In this document: positions 18,532 through 28,949 of the stretch, in pieces
Position numbering within the stretch: the stretch's first letter is position 1
Layout: the number at the start of each line of letters is the position of its first letter
From: Salipiger abyssi
GTDB taxonomy: Bacteria > Pseudomonadota > Alphaproteobacteria > Rhodobacterales > Rhodobacteraceae
Length of the DNA stretch: 64,000 nt
Direction of reading: 5' to 3'
Assembly: GCF_001975705.1 (NCBI RefSeq)
Contig: NZ_CP015093.1
Span: 310,001 to 374,000 of the forward strand
Notes under the pieces: generated by a model
The model's input: only the letters and a program-made list of their open reading frames with translations
What the model was told of the DNA's origin: nothing
The model's database searches: none
Program-made: the position numbers and the translations under genes

Positions 18532-19103
18532 GCGCGCGGCTCGATGCGCAGATGGCCTTTCTGATGGAGGCCGACCGGCTGAAGGCAATCACCCGCGCCA
18601 CCCGCAATCACGACGGGCGCCGCGAGAACTCCGCCGAACACAGCTGGCATCTGGCGCTCTTTGCGCTGGTGCTGGAGGAGCACGCGCCGGAGCCGGTGGA
18701 TATTCACCGGGTGATCCGGATGCTGCTGATCCACGATCTGGTGGAGATCGACGCCGGCGATGCGCCGATTTACGGCAAGACCGACGCCGCGGCGCAGGCC
18801 GCCGACGAACGCGCCGCGGCAGAGCGGCTCTTCGGCCTTTTGCCGCAGGCACAGGGCGCCGAGCTGCTAAAGCTCTGGGAGGAGTTCGAGGCGAACGAGA
18901 CCCCGGATGCGCGGTTTGCGAAATCGCTCGACCGATTCCAGCCACCCAATCTGAACCTGCTGAATGGCGGCGGCAGCTGGACCGAGTACAACGTCACCCA
19001 GGATCTTTTCGAGAAACGCGTCGGCACCAAGGTCGCGCGCGGCGCCCCGGCGCTCTGGGCCTGGCTGCAACCGCGCGTCGCGGCGTTTTTCGGCAAGGCC
19101 TGA
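18528..19103 (+). CDS. HD-domain phosphohydrolase (YfbR/HDDC2 type)
   Basis: 191 residues. Metal ligands of the HD superfamily are visible: NSAEHSWHLALFAL (H near residue 37), LLIHDLVEIDAGD (HD at about residue 70) and a later aspartate in KSLDRFQPP. HDDC2/YfbR proteins remove the phosphate of 5'-deoxynucleotides, a likely but unproved role. It is translationally coupled to the upstream small gene and convergent with lpd, from which it is separated by a strong palindrome. Confidence 0.85.
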   Translation: MSARLDAQMAFLMEADRLKAITRATRNHDGRRENSAEHSWHLALFALVLEEHAPEPVDIHRVIRMLLIHDLVEIDAGDAPIYGKTDAAAQAADERAAAERLFGLLPQAQGAELLKLWEEFEANETPDARFAKSLDRFQPPNLNLLNGGGSWTEYNVTQDLFEKRVGTKVARGAPALWAWLQPRVAAFFGKA

Positions 19104-19120
19104 GCCCCGACCGGCGGCCC

Positions 19121-19152
19121 CGCCAAGATTTTTCGTACGAAAAATCTTGGCG
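19121..19152. terminator. Bidirectional terminator between HD gene and lpd
   Basis: A perfect 32-base palindrome (half-site CGCCAAGATTTTTCGT) separates two convergent genes. As RNA each strand forms a 15-pair-scale hairpin containing a run of five U or A residues. Confidence 0.75.
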
Positions 19153-19165
19153 CCCGTGTCAACGC

Positions 19166-20560
19166 TCAGTAGTGGATCGCCCGGCCCCAGGCGTCGAGCA
19201 CGCTTTCATGCATCATCTCTGACAGGGTCGGGTGCGGGAAGACGGTGTTCATCAGGTCTTCCTCGGTGGTCTCGAGCTGACGGCCCACCACGTAGCCCTG
19301 AATGAGTTCGGTCACCTCGGCGCCCACCATATGCGCGCCAAGCAGCGCCCCGGTCTTGGCGTCGAACACGGTTTTCACCATGCCCTCCGGCTCGCCCAGA
19401 GCGATGGCCTTGCCGTTGCCGATGAAGGGGAAGCGGCCGACCTTGATGTCATAGCCTTTCTCCTTCGCCTGCGCCTCGGTAAGGCCGACGCTGGCCACCT
19501 GCGGGTGGCAATAGGTGCAGCCGGCGATGCTGTCGGGATCGACCGCATGCGGATGCCCGCCCGCGATCAGCTCGGCCACCATCACGCCCTCATGGCTCGC
19601 CTTGTGCGCCAGCCAGGGCGCGCCGGCGAGATCGCCGATGGCATAGACCCCCTCGACGCCGGTGCGGCAATATTTGTCGGTGACCACATGGGTGCGGTCG
19701 ACCTTGATGCCCTGCTCTTCGAGCCCCAGGCCTTCGGTATTACCGACGATGCCCACGGCGGAGATCACCGTGTCGAACTCTTCGGTGGTGGTCTTGCCGC
19801 CCTGCTCGATATGCGCGGTCACCTTGCCCTGGCCGCGGTCGAGCTTTTTCACCATGGCCTTTTCGCGGATCTTCATGCCCTGCTTCTCGAACTGCTTCTT
19901 GGCGAATTTCGAGATCTCCTCGTCTTCCACCGGCAGGATGCGGTCCATCACCTCGACCACGGTCGTGTCGGCACCGAGCGTGTGGTAGAAGCTGGCGAAT
20001 TCGATGCCGATAGCGCCGGAGCCGATCACCAGCAGCTTCTTGGGCATGCGCTTGGGCGCCAGCGCGGCCTTGTAGGTCCAGACCAGATCGCCATCCGCCT
20101 CCAGCCCCGGCAGTTCGCGGGCGCGGGCGCCAGTGGCCAGCACGATGGATTTGGCGGTCAGCTCCTCGGTGCCCTTGTCGGTTTTCACCGACACCTTGCC
20201 CTTGCCGGTGAGTTTCGCCTCGCCCATGATCGCCGTCACCTTGTTCTTCTTCAGAAGATGCGTGACGCCGGAATTGAGCTGCTTGGCCACCCCGCGCGAG
20301 CGCTTGACCACCGCGTCGAGATCGAAGCCGATCTTCTCCGCCGTCAGCCCGTATTCCTTGGCGCGGTGCATGTAATGGAAGATCTCGGAGCTGCGCAGCA
20401 GCGCCTTGGTGGGGATGCAGCCCCAGTTGAGGCAGATCCCGCCCATGTGTTCGCGCTCCACACAGGCCACTTTCAGCCCGAGCTGGGCGCCGCGGATCGC
20501 GGCCACATAGCCGCCGGGTCCGGCGCCGATCACGATCATGTCGAAGCTTTGCGAAGCCAT
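19166..20560 (-). CDS. lpdA: Dihydrolipoyl dehydrogenase (E3)
   Basis: 464 residues. FAD-binding IGAGPGGYVAAIRGAQLG at the start, the redox disulfide in GICLNWGCIPTKALLRS, the NAD-binding IGSGAIGIEFASFYHTLG near residue 182, and the C-terminal catalytic HPHPTLSEMMHES (interface histidine-glutamate). It reoxidises lipoamide in 2-oxo-acid dehydrogenase and glycine cleavage complexes. No E1 or E2 gene adjoins it here; the gene upstream is DUF924, so it appears as a stand-alone copy that could serve several complexes. The stop is followed by a 32-base palindrome. Confidence 0.97.
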   Translation of the reverse strand: MASQSFDMIVIGAGPGGYVAAIRGAQLGLKVACVEREHMGGICLNWGCIPTKALLRSSEIFHYMHRAKEYGLTAEKIGFDLDAVVKRSRGVAKQLNSGVTHLLKKNKVTAIMGEAKLTGKGKVSVKTDKGTEELTAKSIVLATGARARELPGLEADGDLVWTYKAALAPKRMPKKLLVIGSGAIGIEFASFYHTLGADTTVVEVMDRILPVEDEEISKFAKKQFEKQGMKIREKAMVKKLDRGQGKVTAHIEQGGKTTTEEFDTVISAVGIVGNTEGLGLEEQGIKVDRTHVVTDKYCRTGVEGVYAIGDLAGAPWLAHKASHEGVMVAELIAGGHPHAVDPDSIAGCTYCHPQVASVGLTEAQAKEKGYDIKVGRFPFIGNGKAIALGEPEGMVKTVFDAKTGALLGAHMVGAEVTELIQGYVVGRQLETTEEDLMNTVFPHPTLSEMMHESVLDAWGRAIHY

Positions 20561-20676
20561 GGCTCTCTCCGTCGAGTTAAATTAGTTTGGCATTAAACCA
20601 TTTTCCGGAACGGTTCAACGGCAAGCAGGTTCCGGAGGCAGGTTTCCCTCCCCTCCCGACCTAGCGCTTCGGCGTG

Positions 20677-20711
20677 AAAAGGCCCGCGCGAATGTCTCCG
20701 CGCGGGCCTTT
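20677..20711 (-). terminator. Intrinsic terminator after DUF924 gene
   Basis: Stem AAAGGCCCGCGCG / CGCGCGGGCCTTT, 13 pairs with an eight-base loop, located 29 bases past the DUF924 stop. On the minus strand it is followed by a T. Confidence 0.8.
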
Positions 20712-20739
20712 GTCAAAGAGATCAGCATCTTGGACGGGA

Positions 20740-21321
20740 TCAGGCCGCCTCCGCCTGCAATTTGCGCAGGGTCGCGCCATAGCCGCCGGCATCCACATAG
20801 GCGCGTTCGGCGGCGGTGGAGGCCCGCTCCAGCGCGGCGTTGCGCGTCGGGAAGCGGCCGAAATCGCGGATCACCTCGCGATGGGCGCGGGCATGCAGCA
20901 GGTTGGGCGCGCCGGTCTCGGGCATGCGCTCCTTGACCAGCCGGATGCAGCGGTCCTGATCGCAAAGGTTTTCCGAATGCATCAGCGGCAGGTAGAAGAA
21001 CTGCCGTGCCGGCTCGTCGATCTTGAGATCCCAGCCGCGCCAGATCGCCTGCTTGGCCGCGGCCAGCGCGATCTCGTCCGAGCCAAAGGCCCTGCCGTCG
21101 CCGCGGAACATGTTGCGCGGAAACTGGTCCATCAGGATGATATAGGCCAGAGCGCCGCTGGGATAGGTCAGCCACAGGCCGAAACGGCCCTCCATCGCCG
21201 CCTCCCAGGTCTCCATGAATTGCTCGCGGATGCGGGCGTCGAGCGCCTCATCCACCGCGTACCATTTGTCCCGCCCGACCTCGTCGAGCCAGAACGCCAG
21301 AATGTCTTCGGGCCCTTTCAT
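20740..21321 (-). CDS. DUF924 family protein
   Basis: 193 residues. The opening EDILAFWLDEVGRDKWYAVDEALDARI and the region MDQFPRNMFRGDGRAFGSD are the standard landmarks of DUF924, a helical family of unknown function (TPR-like fold). FFYLPLMHSENLCDQDRCI is a second conserved block. Length is normal for the family. It has its own terminator and lies between an MFS transporter and lpd on the same strand. Confidence 0.88.
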   Translation of the reverse strand: MKGPEDILAFWLDEVGRDKWYAVDEALDARIREQFMETWEAAMEGRFGLWLTYPSGALAYIILMDQFPRNMFRGDGRAFGSDEIALAAAKQAIWRGWDLKIDEPARQFFYLPLMHSENLCDQDRCIRLVKERMPETGAPNLLHARAHREVIRDFGRFPTRNAALERASTAAERAYVDAGGYGATLRKLQAEAA

Positions 21322-21437
21322 GGCCTCATGCTCCTCTCACCGGTCCCACTCCGCGTGCGTCACAGGAAGGTTACAATCCCCCCCGAGACGAACAAAAGTA
21401 AAAAATTCTGTCAATTACGACATTCCGCCAGCGGCGA

Positions 21438-22733
21438 TTATCCGACCGCTCCCTGTCGGCGTGCCTCCGATTCGGCCTCTGCCTCGGCTTCTGCCGCCTC
21501 GATGGCCTCGATCACCACCTCCTGGGCGGCCTCCATGGCCACCGGGGTGACGGTGGGACTCATCGCGGTATAGGCGCTGGTCTCGTCCACCGAGGGCGCC
21601 GGGCGCCGAGTCATCCGCCAGCCCGCGTAGCCGGTGAGGCTGAGCAGCAGCACCGCGATCAGCGCGAAATAGCCGCCCGGCCCGAAGGTCTCGATCGCCC
21701 AGCCGGTGACGATGGGGCCGGCGATGGCACCAACCCCGTTCACAAAGAGCAGCCCCGCCGAGGCGGCGGCCATGTTTTCGAGGTCGAGAAAGTCGTTGGT
21801 ATAGGCAATGAGCAGCGAATAGAGCGGATTGGCCGCGCCCCCGATCAGGAAGGCCGCGCCGAGCAGCACATAGAACCGGTCGGGCATCACCGCCGCCAGA
21901 CAGGCGGCGAGCCCGCCCATCAGCGCCACGCCGGCGACGAGCTGGCGACGGTCCATCCGGTCGGAGAGCCAGCCCAGCGGGTATTGCGTGACCAGCGCGC
22001 CGACATAAAAGGCCGCGACGAACATCGAGATCTGCGTCAGCCGCAGCCCCGCCTCGGCGGCGAACACCGCCGCCATGCCGAACTGCGCGGCGAAAACGCC
22101 ACCGAGCAGGATCATACCGACGACCCCCAGCGGCGAGGCGGCGTAAAGCTCGCGCAGGCTCATCCGCTTGGTGGTGTCGAAGGCCGGGGTCGGCGAGACC
22201 GAGAGCAGAATCGGCGCGAAGGCCACCGAGACCAGCACCGAGGGGATCACGAAGAGCAGGAAGCCCGAAGGGTCTGGCACCAGCAGCATCGCCTGCGCGG
22301 CGATGATCCCCAGCATCTGCACGATCATGTAGGCCGAGAGCGTCTGGCCCCGCGACTCGTTCGAGGAGGCGTTGTTGAGCCAGCTCTCGGCGGTGACGTA
22401 AACGCCGCAATAGCAAAAGCCGATGATCATCCGCTCGATCGTCCAGGCGATGGGATGCGGGAAAGCCGGGTAGAGGATCAGCACCGCCGAGACGAAAGAA
22501 CCCAGCGCCGCGAAGACCCGCACATGGCCGACGCGGCGAATCATGCCGGGCGTCAGGCGGGAGGCAAGCAGGAAGCCGGCGAAATAGGCCGACATGACCA
22601 CAGACATCTCGAAGGCGGAAAACCCCGCGCCGCTGCCGCGCACGCCCAAAAGCGAGCCCTGAAGGCCATTGCCCAGCATCAAAAGCAGCATGCCGAGAAG
22701 CAGCGCCCAGGAATGTCTCAGAACCTCGAGCAT
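21438..22733 (-). CDS. Major facilitator superfamily transporter (YcaD-like)
   Basis: 431 residues with twelve predicted membrane helices. The first helix WALLLGMLLLMLGNGLQGSLL and FEMSVVMSAYFAGFLLASRL are followed by the MFS loop-2 region RLTPGMIRRVGH. The charged C-terminal tail (EAIEAAEAEAEAESEARRQ) is an Ala/Glu-rich helix. The start at 22733 follows GGAGGAG with seven-base spacing; longer frames to 23030 are out of keeping with this. Substrate unknown. The shape matches YcaD-like transporters of Rhodobacteraceae. Confidence 0.9.
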   Translation of the reverse strand: MLEVLRHSWALLLGMLLLMLGNGLQGSLLGVRGSGAGFSAFEMSVVMSAYFAGFLLASRLTPGMIRRVGHVRVFAALGSFVSAVLILYPAFPHPIAWTIERMIIGFCYCGVYVTAESWLNNASSNESRGQTLSAYMIVQMLGIIAAQAMLLVPDPSGFLLFVIPSVLVSVAFAPILLSVSPTPAFDTTKRMSLRELYAASPLGVVGMILLGGVFAAQFGMAAVFAAEAGLRLTQISMFVAAFYVGALVTQYPLGWLSDRMDRRQLVAGVALMGGLAACLAAVMPDRFYVLLGAAFLIGGAANPLYSLLIAYTNDFLDLENMAAASAGLLFVNGVGAIAGPIVTGWAIETFGPGGYFALIAVLLLSLTGYAGWRMTRRPAPSVDETSAYTAMSPTVTPVAMEAAQEVVIEAIEAAEAEAEAESEARRQGAVG

Positions 22734-22962
22734 GCGGGGGCTCCTCCTTCGTCGTGCCGGTTCGCGTGAGTGCGAGTCGGTTCGGCGCACCCGTGCCATT
22801 GGTCCGGGACAAAGGCAACTATCCAGTAAAGGCCGGTTGACGATCCCTCTTGCACACGGGCAATGGGCGGCCGTTTTATCTTTGGACATTCGAGCACAGT
22901 CTGCGCGGAACAAGGCGATGGCGCGGCTGCCGTTGCGTGCGGACAGGCCCCTCACCCAACCG

Positions 22963-24012
22963 TCACGGCAGCAGCAGCGACGAATCCCCATAGGAGAAGA
23001 ACCGGTAACGCTCCGCCACCGCATGGGCATAGATCCGCTTTATCCGTTCCTGCCCCATCAGCGCCGAGACCAGCATCATCAGCGTCGATTTCGGAAGGTG
23101 GAAATTGGTCATCAGCGCATCGGTCACCCGGAACTCGAAACCGGGATAGATGAAGATCTCCGTCACCCCCGTCCAGGGGACGATGGCACCGGTCTCGCGC
23201 GCCGCCGTCTCGATCAGCCGCAGCGCCGTGGTGCCGACCGGGATCACCCGCCCGCCGGCGGCCTTGGTCGCCGCGATCTCGGCGGCGGCGGCGGCAGAGA
23301 CCTCGCCCCATTCGCCATGCATCTTGTGGGTGGTCACGTCGTCGACCTTCACCGGCAGGAAGGTGCCCGCGCCCACATGCAGCGTCACATGGGTGAACGC
23401 CACGCCCCGTTCGCGCAGCGCCGCCAACAGCGGCGCGTCGAAATGCAGCGAGGCGGTGGGGGCCGCCACCGCACCGGAATGCTTTGCCCAGACGGTCTGG
23501 TAATCCTGCTTGTCGCGCGCATCGGCGGCGCGCTTGGCAGCAATATAGGGCGGCAGCGGCATGGCGCCGGCCTCGGCCAGCGCGGCGTCGAAATCCTCAC
23601 CCGCAAGATTGAAGCGGAACAGCCCCTGCCCCTCCTCGCGCGCCTCCAGCGTCGCCGAGAGCGCGTCGGAAAACACCACCGTCTCGCCTTCGCGCAGCTT
23701 CTTCAGCGGCTTGACCAGCGCCGCCCAGAGCCCGCCGGCGCGCGGTTCGAGCAGCGTCACCTCGATCTGCGCCCGCGTCAGCCCCTGCGCGCTCTGCCGG
23801 CTGCGGGTGCCGAAGAGCCGCGCCGGGATCACCTTGGTGTCGTTCAGCACCAGCCGGTCGCCGGGGCGCAGCCAGTTGCCCAGATCCGAGACCACCGCAT
23901 CGGTGATCCGCTCGCCCTCCGCCACCAGCAGCCGCGCAGAGGAGCGCGGTTGCGCCGGCCGCGTGGCGATCAGCGCCTCGGGCAGATCGAAATCGAAATC
24001 GCTGAGTTTCAT
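22963..24012 (-). CDS. queA: QueA, S-adenosylmethionine:tRNA ribosyltransferase-isomerase
   Basis: 349 residues, the usual length. It transfers the ribose of SAM to preQ1 in tRNA, giving epoxyqueuosine. The opening [23 protein letters not shown] and the following [13 protein letters not shown], together with [15 protein letters not shown] and [15 protein letters not shown], are characteristic QueA blocks. It is preceded by the AsmA-like gene with an eight-base gap, so the two are probably cotranscribed. Confidence 0.97.
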   Translation of the reverse strand: MKLSDFDFDLPEALIATRPAQPRSSARLLVAEGERITDAVVSDLGNWLRPGDRLVLNDTKVIPARLFGTRSRQSAQGLTRAQIEVTLLEPRAGGLWAALVKPLKKLREGETVVFSDALSATLEAREEGQGLFRFNLAGEDFDAALAEAGAMPLPPYIAAKRAADARDKQDYQTVWAKHSGAVAAPTASLHFDAPLLAALRERGVAFTHVTLHVGAGTFLPVKVDDVTTHKMHGEWGEVSAAAAAEIAATKAAGGRVIPVGTTALRLIETAARETGAIVPWTGVTEIFIYPGFEFRVTDALMTNFHLPKSTLMMLVSALMGQERIKRIYAHAVAERYRFFSYGDSSLLLP

Positions 24013-24019
24013 GATGTCC

Positions 24020-27000
24020 CTACTGGCTCAGGCTGGGAGGCGGGCGGCGGAAGATGTCACGGAACATCCCCGGGGTGAAGGCCGAAAGCGGGTTCACCGA
24101 GACCGCCGGATCGTCCACCGAGCCCGCGAGATTGAAGTTGAAGCCGATCAGCCCCTCGCCCTTGCGCGAGAACAGCCGCCCGATGCCGTTGAGGATATAG
24201 ACCGGCGACAGCACCCCCTGCATGTCCATGCGGCGGCTGGCGAGATCGTAATAGCCATCCATCGAGATGCCCATCGACGGCCCCACCGCGCTCGACCGGG
24301 AAAGCACCACCTGCGACGGTGTCAGCCGGAACCGCGCCTCGACCTCGGAGAAAAAGATCCCCGCGCCGTTCAGCTCGTCGAGCAGCCCGACGACAGAGAC
24401 CGCATCGAGCAGCCCGGTGATCGCCGGCGCGTCCTGCAAGCGCGCGCCCTCGATGGCCAGCGTGCCATCGTATTCGCCCGCCCGCCCGCGCACCGGCACC
24501 AGCGTCAGATCGAAGGTGCCGTCCTGCACATTGCGGAACACCCCCGCCCCGGCGAGCACGTCGCCCGCGTCGCGGCTGCGAATGCGCACGGCGCTGCCGC
24601 CGCGCTGCGGCACGATCTCGCCGGTGACCGGGGCGCGGTCGCCCACCCGCGCGCGGAACTCGCCGTTGATGCCCCCCGCCGAAGAGAAATCCCCCTCGAA
24701 ATCCGCCAGATAGATCGCATCGCTCACCTGCAACCGGTCGAGCGCGATGCTCAGCGGGCCGCCGCCACCGGCAGCGCCGCCCGCGCCGCCGCCCATGCCG
24801 AAGGGCGCGCGGCGCAGATCCAGCCAGCCGCCGTTCAGCGCCACCGCCAGCGCGGCGCCACGTCCGCGCGGGGTCAGCACCGCCGCGCTGTCGAGCCAGT
24901 TGCCGACCTTGAGCTCCGGCAGGTCGAGCCGCGTCAAACCGCCGTCATTGCCCAGCGTGACCGAGCCGCGCGCCTCCAGCCCGGCGCCGCTCAGCGCCAG
25001 CCGGTCGATGCGCACCGGCTGCGCCAGGCTGCCCGCCAGATCCAGCGCGCCGGTGCCCGCCTCCGAAAGCCGCCAGCCGATCTGCGGCAGCGAGATGCCC
25101 AGCCCCGCCAGCGACGATGTGAGGGTAAAGCGCGGCGCCGTACCCGGCTCCAGCGCGATGCTCACCTTGCCGGTGCCCCGCCCCGACAACACGCCCGGCG
25201 CCAGCCGCAGCCCCAGCGCCTCGGCCACCGACCCCGAGAGCACGATCTCGCCCTCGACCCGGCTGCCCGCCCCGGGCGGGGTCAGCGGCTGGGTCCAGCT
25301 GCCGCGGAACGGCACGCCCGACAGATCCGCCGAGCCGGAGATCACCAGTTGATCGTCGGTCAGGTCGAAGCCGAGCCGCGTGGCGCTCAGGATCTTGCCC
25401 GGCACGATCTCTTCGCTGCGCACATCCTCCAGCGTGCCGGTGCCGCGGATCCGGATATCCTCGCGCTTCACGCCCCGGACCAAGGGCACGTCGATCCGGC
25501 CCGAGACCGCAACCCGCCCCTCGCCGAGCTGCACCGGCTTGCCCGCCTTGCGCATCAGCTCAAGCTTCGGGCTGTCGAGATAGGAGAGCGCCGCCACCAG
25601 CGGCCCGCGGGCGCGCAAGGACAGCTCACCCATCAGCGGACGGGCGCGCAGATCGGGGATGACGAACCGGGTGCCGGCACCGTCGATGGCGCCGCCCTCG
25701 GGCGGGGTGGCCTGCCCGGCCTCCATCGTCACCGCCAGCCGGTTGTCGTAGATGGTAAGCTGCCCCGCCGCATCGGTGACGCGCGGGAGCGTGCGCGAAT
25801 AGGTCAGCTCGATCCCTTCGAGCCTTGTGTCCAGATAGGGCACCAGGCCGCCGCCCGGCGCCAGGCGCAGCGCAAAGACCGTGTCGCGCAGCCCGCCGGC
25901 ATAGATATTGTCCGCCACCCATTTGCGCGGCTTCTCGGCCAGCGCCTCGGGCCAGTAGGAGAGCAGCTCTTCATGGCCGACGGCGTCGAGCCTGCCGTCG
26001 AGCGCCAGCCGCCAGCCCTCGCGTTCGGCGGCCAGCGTGCCGGACAGCCGCAGCGGCAGCGCCGGGTCGGTGCTGCGGAAGCGGCCCAGATCGAGCCGGA
26101 ACGGATCGAAATCGAGCTGCCAGTCGAGCTCGGCGCCGCTGAGCCGGACCGGGCTGTCGAGAAAGCCCCTGGGATCGGCCTCGAACCGGGTGACGCGGAA
26201 CTGCCCGGTCATGCCGCGCGGCCAGCCGCCCTCGGCCCCGCGCAGCACCGCGCGCCCGTCCGAGACGATGGTGCCGAGGCGGCTCGTCACCGAGATCTCG
26301 TCGAAGCGCAGGCTGGCGCTGGCCGGGTCGTAGGAGAAATAGGTGCGCGCGCGGTCGAAGGGGATGGGCCGGGTGCGCGGATTGGGCTGCACCGCGCCGG
26401 CGCCGATCTGGAGCGTGGCGCTGAGCGCACCGAGCCGGCCGCCGGAACTGACGGAGCCGCGCAGCGCCCCGGAGATCGGCGCCCGCAGCGCGTTGAGCCA
26501 GGCCAGCGCGGGGCTCTGCGTGGCGATGTCCTGCGCGTCGAGCCCGCTGAGATTGAGGCCGAAACTGCCGCTGGTCTCGCCGATCGGGCTTTCGGCATTG
26601 AGCGCCAGCGTCGCCGCCACGTCGCCGCGCCCGAGCAGCGCCATGTCGCCGGCGAGCCGCAGCGCGCCGCCCTCGCGGGTGAGGCTGAGCCGGCCGCCAT
26701 CGGCGGTCCAGCCGCGCCCGGCGCGGGCGTCCTCGTAGCGGATGGTCAGCGCGTCGGCCTGCACCTCGCGCAGCCCGGCGAGGCGCGGATCCGACATCGC
26801 CTCGTCCACCCGCGCGATGATCGTGGGAATGTCGGGCGTTGGCGTGTCGGAGGCGAACACATCCCCGAGCGCCAGCCCCAGCTCGCCCTCGGCATTGCGG
26901 CGCAGGGTCAGCACCGCGCCGGAGAGCCGCGCGGCGCGCAGCTCCGCCTCGCCGAAGAGCAGCTTGCCGGGGGTTACGCCGATCTCCACATCCGAGAGCG

Positions 27001-27310
27001 TCGCCACCTGCGCCCCGGTCTCGGCACGGATATCCACATCCGTCAGCACAAACCGCGCCAGCCCATCGGGCTGCACCAGCAGCCGCAGGTCGCCGAAACG
27101 GATGTCGAGCCCGGGCACCATGGCGCCCAGCCGCGACTCGATCCGCTCGCGCAGCCAGTCCGGCGCGGCAATCGCCCGGCCCTGCGCATACCAGAGCCCG
27201 CCGGCCAGCAGCAGCGCCACGAGCGTCAGCGGCAGCAATATGGCGGCCAGCCAGCGGCGCGTTCTGCGCCCTGCCCGCGTGGCCGCCGGGTCTTCGTTCT
27301 CGGATGTCAC
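24020..27310 (-). CDS. Giant AsmA-like / YhdP-type (DUF3971) membrane-anchored protein
   Basis: 1096 residues. A basic N-terminus (RAGRRTRRW) is followed by one membrane helix ([22 protein letters not shown], residues ~18-38) and a very long beta-rich periplasmic body with repeats such as [20 protein letters not shown]. The C-terminal AsmA-like region ([24 protein letters not shown]) is typical. Members of this superfamily are thought to span the periplasm and move phospholipid to the outer membrane. No ATG fits, so GTG at 27310 is taken as start; its ribosome site is weak and the true start could be earlier. Head-to-tail with queA, divergent from the peroxiredoxin gene. Confidence 0.8.
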   Translation of the reverse strand: MTSENEDPAATRAGRRTRRWLAAILLPLTLVALLLAGGLWYAQGRAIAAPDWLRERIESRLGAMVPGLDIRFGDLRLLVQPDGLARFVLTDVDIRAETGAQVATLSDVEIGVTPGKLLFGEAELRAARLSGAVLTLRRNAEGELGLALGDVFASDTPTPDIPTIIARVDEAMSDPRLAGLREVQADALTIRYEDARAGRGWTADGGRLSLTREGGALRLAGDMALLGRGDVAATLALNAESPIGETSGSFGLNLSGLDAQDIATQSPALAWLNALRAPISGALRGSVSSGGRLGALSATLQIGAGAVQPNPRTRPIPFDRARTYFSYDPASASLRFDEISVTSRLGTIVSDGRAVLRGAEGGWPRGMTGQFRVTRFEADPRGFLDSPVRLSGAELDWQLDFDPFRLDLGRFRSTDPALPLRLSGTLAAEREGWRLALDGRLDAVGHEELLSYWPEALAEKPRKWVADNIYAGGLRDTVFALRLAPGGGLVPYLDTRLEGIELTYSRTLPRVTDAAGQLTIYDNRLAVTMEAGQATPPEGGAIDGAGTRFVIPDLRARPLMGELSLRARGPLVAALSYLDSPKLELMRKAGKPVQLGEGRVAVSGRIDVPLVRGVKREDIRIRGTGTLEDVRSEEIVPGKILSATRLGFDLTDDQLVISGSADLSGVPFRGSWTQPLTPPGAGSRVEGEIVLSGSVAEALGLRLAPGVLSGRGTGKVSIALEPGTAPRFTLTSSLAGLGISLPQIGWRLSEAGTGALDLAGSLAQPVRIDRLALSGAGLEARGSVTLGNDGGLTRLDLPELKVGNWLDSAAVLTPRGRGAALAVALNGGWLDLRRAPFGMGGGAGGAAGGGGPLSIALDRLQVSDAIYLADFEGDFSSAGGINGEFRARVGDRAPVTGEIVPQRGGSAVRIRSRDAGDVLAGAGVFRNVQDGTFDLTLVPVRGRAGEYDGTLAIEGARLQDAPAITGLLDAVSVVGLLDELNGAGIFFSEVEARFRLTPSQVVLSRSSAVGPSMGISMDGYYDLASRRMDMQGVLSPVYILNGIGRLFSRKGEGLIGFNFNLAGSVDDPAVSVNPLSAFTPGMFRDIFRRPPPSLSQ

Positions 27311-27398
27311 TGCCTGTCGTGTCTCTCGGTTTGCTTTGCCGCTCCGGCGTTCTACACCCTCTCCAGGGAATTGAGAAACGCAAGAATGGAGCGCCCCC

Positions 27399-27851
27399 AT
27401 GGCCGAGACCGCCCCCGATTTCACCCTGCCCGCCACCAACGGAGAGGAGGTGACGCTCTCCGCCCTGCGCCCGGCCCCGGTGGTGCTGTTCTTTTATCCG
27501 CGCGACGACACCTCGGGCTGCACGAAGGAGAACCAGGATTTCTCTGCCCTGCTGCCCGAGTTCGAGGCGGCGGGCGTGAAGGTCTTCGGCCTGTCGAAGG
27601 ATAGCCTCGCGAGCCATGAAAAATTCATGACGAAGAAAGAACTCACCGTGCCGCTGCTCTCCGACGAGGGCTCGGAGGTCTGCGAGGCCTTCGGCGTCTG
27701 GAAGGAGAAGAAGATGTATGGCAAGACCTTCATGGGGATCGAGCGCAGCACCTTCCTGATCGACGCCAGTGGCGCGATTGCAAGGGAATGGCGCAAGGTG
27801 AAGGTGCCCGGCCACGCAGAAGAAGTGCTGGAGGCGGCAAAGGCATTGTGA
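27399..27851 (+). CDS. bcp: Peroxiredoxin, Bcp/PrxQ type
   Basis: 150 residues. Thioredoxin-dependent peroxidase. The peroxidatic cysteine is Cys41 in RDDTSGCTKENQDF. The resolving cysteine usually five residues later in Bcp is absent; the only other cysteine is in EGSEVCEAFG (about residue 92), so it may use a different disulfide or act as a one-Cys enzyme. GIERSTFLIDASGAI is another family landmark. Two adjacent palindromes follow the stop. Confidence 0.93.
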   Translation: MAETAPDFTLPATNGEEVTLSALRPAPVVLFFYPRDDTSGCTKENQDFSALLPEFEAAGVKVFGLSKDSLASHEKFMTKKELTVPLLSDEGSEVCEAFGVWKEKKMYGKTFMGIERSTFLIDASGAIAREWRKVKVPGHAEEVLEAAKAL

Positions 27852-27860
27852 GCCCGCGCC

Positions 27861-27905
27861 GCAAATCTCTTGCAAGAGATTTGCAATGTCCTTCGAAGGA
27901 CATTG
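27861..27905. repeat. Two abutting perfect palindromes between bcp and DUF455 gene
   Basis: The first is 24 bases (half-site GCAAATCTCTTG, 27861-27884), the second 22 bases (half-site CAATGTCCTTC, 27884-27905); they share one base. They begin 10 bases after the bcp stop. The first likely ends bcp transcripts. The second contains an ATG at 27886 that is a possible start of the next gene. Confidence 0.8.
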
Positions 27906-27936
27906 GCCCGGCGGAGAGGAACGGGACGACGCGGCG

Positions 27937-28755
27937 ATGATGAGCTTGAGCGAAATGGCGGTGGATGTGCTGACCACCGCCGACGGGCGCGAGAAGACCG
28001 CCAAATCCCATGCCCACGCGGCGGCGTGGTTCGCCGCGCGCGCCGCCGGCGAGACGATCCCGCTCGGCGAGGCGAGCCCGCCGCTGCGCCCGGCGCGCCC
28101 CGCCCGGCCCGAGCTGCTCGACCCGCGCGAGGTGCCCAAGCGCAAGCCCGGCTCGCCCGCGGGCCGCATCGCGCTTTTGCACGCGGTGGCGCATATCGAG
28201 CTGAACGCGGTGGATCTGCACTGGGACATCATCGCGCGTTTCACCGATGTGCCTTTCCCGCCGGGCTTCTACGACGACTGGGTCAAGGCCGCCGACGAGG
28301 AATCCAAGCACTTCAACCTCATCTGCGACTGTCTCGAAAGCCTCGACAGCTTCTATGGCGCCCTGCCCGCCCATGCCGGCATGTGGCGCGCCGCCGAGGA
28401 CACGGTGGACGATCTCATGGGCCGGCTCGCCGTGGTGCCCATGGTGCTGGAGGCGCGCGGGCTCGACGTGACGCCGGGCATGATCGAGATCTTCCGCCGC
28501 GCCGGGGTGGACAACGCCGTCGCCGCGCTGGAGACGATCTATGCCGAAGAGGTCGGCCATGTCGCCTATGGCTCCAAGTGGTTCCACTTCCTCTGCGGTC
28601 GTCACGATCTGGACCCCAAGGAGGTGTTCCACGATCTCGTGCAGACCTATTTCCATGGCGCGCTGAAACCGCCCTTCAACGAGGAAAAGCGCGCCGAAGC
28701 CGGATTGCCGCCGGATTTCTACTGGCCGCTGGCGGACGAGCGCGGCGCCCGATGA
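27937..28755 (+). CDS. DUF455 family ferritin-like diiron protein
   Basis: 272 residues from this start. Four-helix metal-binding pattern: HIELNAVDLHWD (Glu/His), DEESKHFNLI (Glu/His), EARGLDVTPG and EEVGHVAYG. These carboxylate-histidine pairs match DUF455, a MiaE-related ferritin-like family of unknown substrate. The start is uncertain: ATG at 27937 or 27940 gives the conserved MSLSEMAVDVL, while an ATG at 27886 adds 17 residues and lies inside a palindrome. Ribosome sites for all are weak. Confidence 0.8.
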   Translation: MMSLSEMAVDVLTTADGREKTAKSHAHAAAWFAARAAGETIPLGEASPPLRPARPARPELLDPREVPKRKPGSPAGRIALLHAVAHIELNAVDLHWDIIARFTDVPFPPGFYDDWVKAADEESKHFNLICDCLESLDSFYGALPAHAGMWRAAEDTVDDLMGRLAVVPMVLEARGLDVTPGMIEIFRRAGVDNAVAALETIYAEEVGHVAYGSKWFHFLCGRHDLDPKEVFHDLVQTYFHGALKPPFNEEKRAEAGLPPDFYWPLADERGAR

Positions 28756-28949
28756 CGCGGAAATAGGCGCACCGAACCTATTGGCGTCGGCGGTTTTTCG
28801 CCATTTTGGCGGAGATTCGCGGCATGCCGCCGGGGCAAAGCCCAAAAATGTTGCGATCATGTCGGGCTCTGGGTAAGGCCCTTTGACAGGACGCCGGGTG
28901 TTTTGGGGAACCGAGCGTCGTTGTTGGGACGGGAACAAAGGACAGACAG

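Noticed and set aside
23561..27604. Long plus-strand open frame (1347 codons) opposite queA and the AsmA-like gene
   Set aside because: His/Arg/Gln-rich translation and no recognisable domain; the minus-strand genes are clear.
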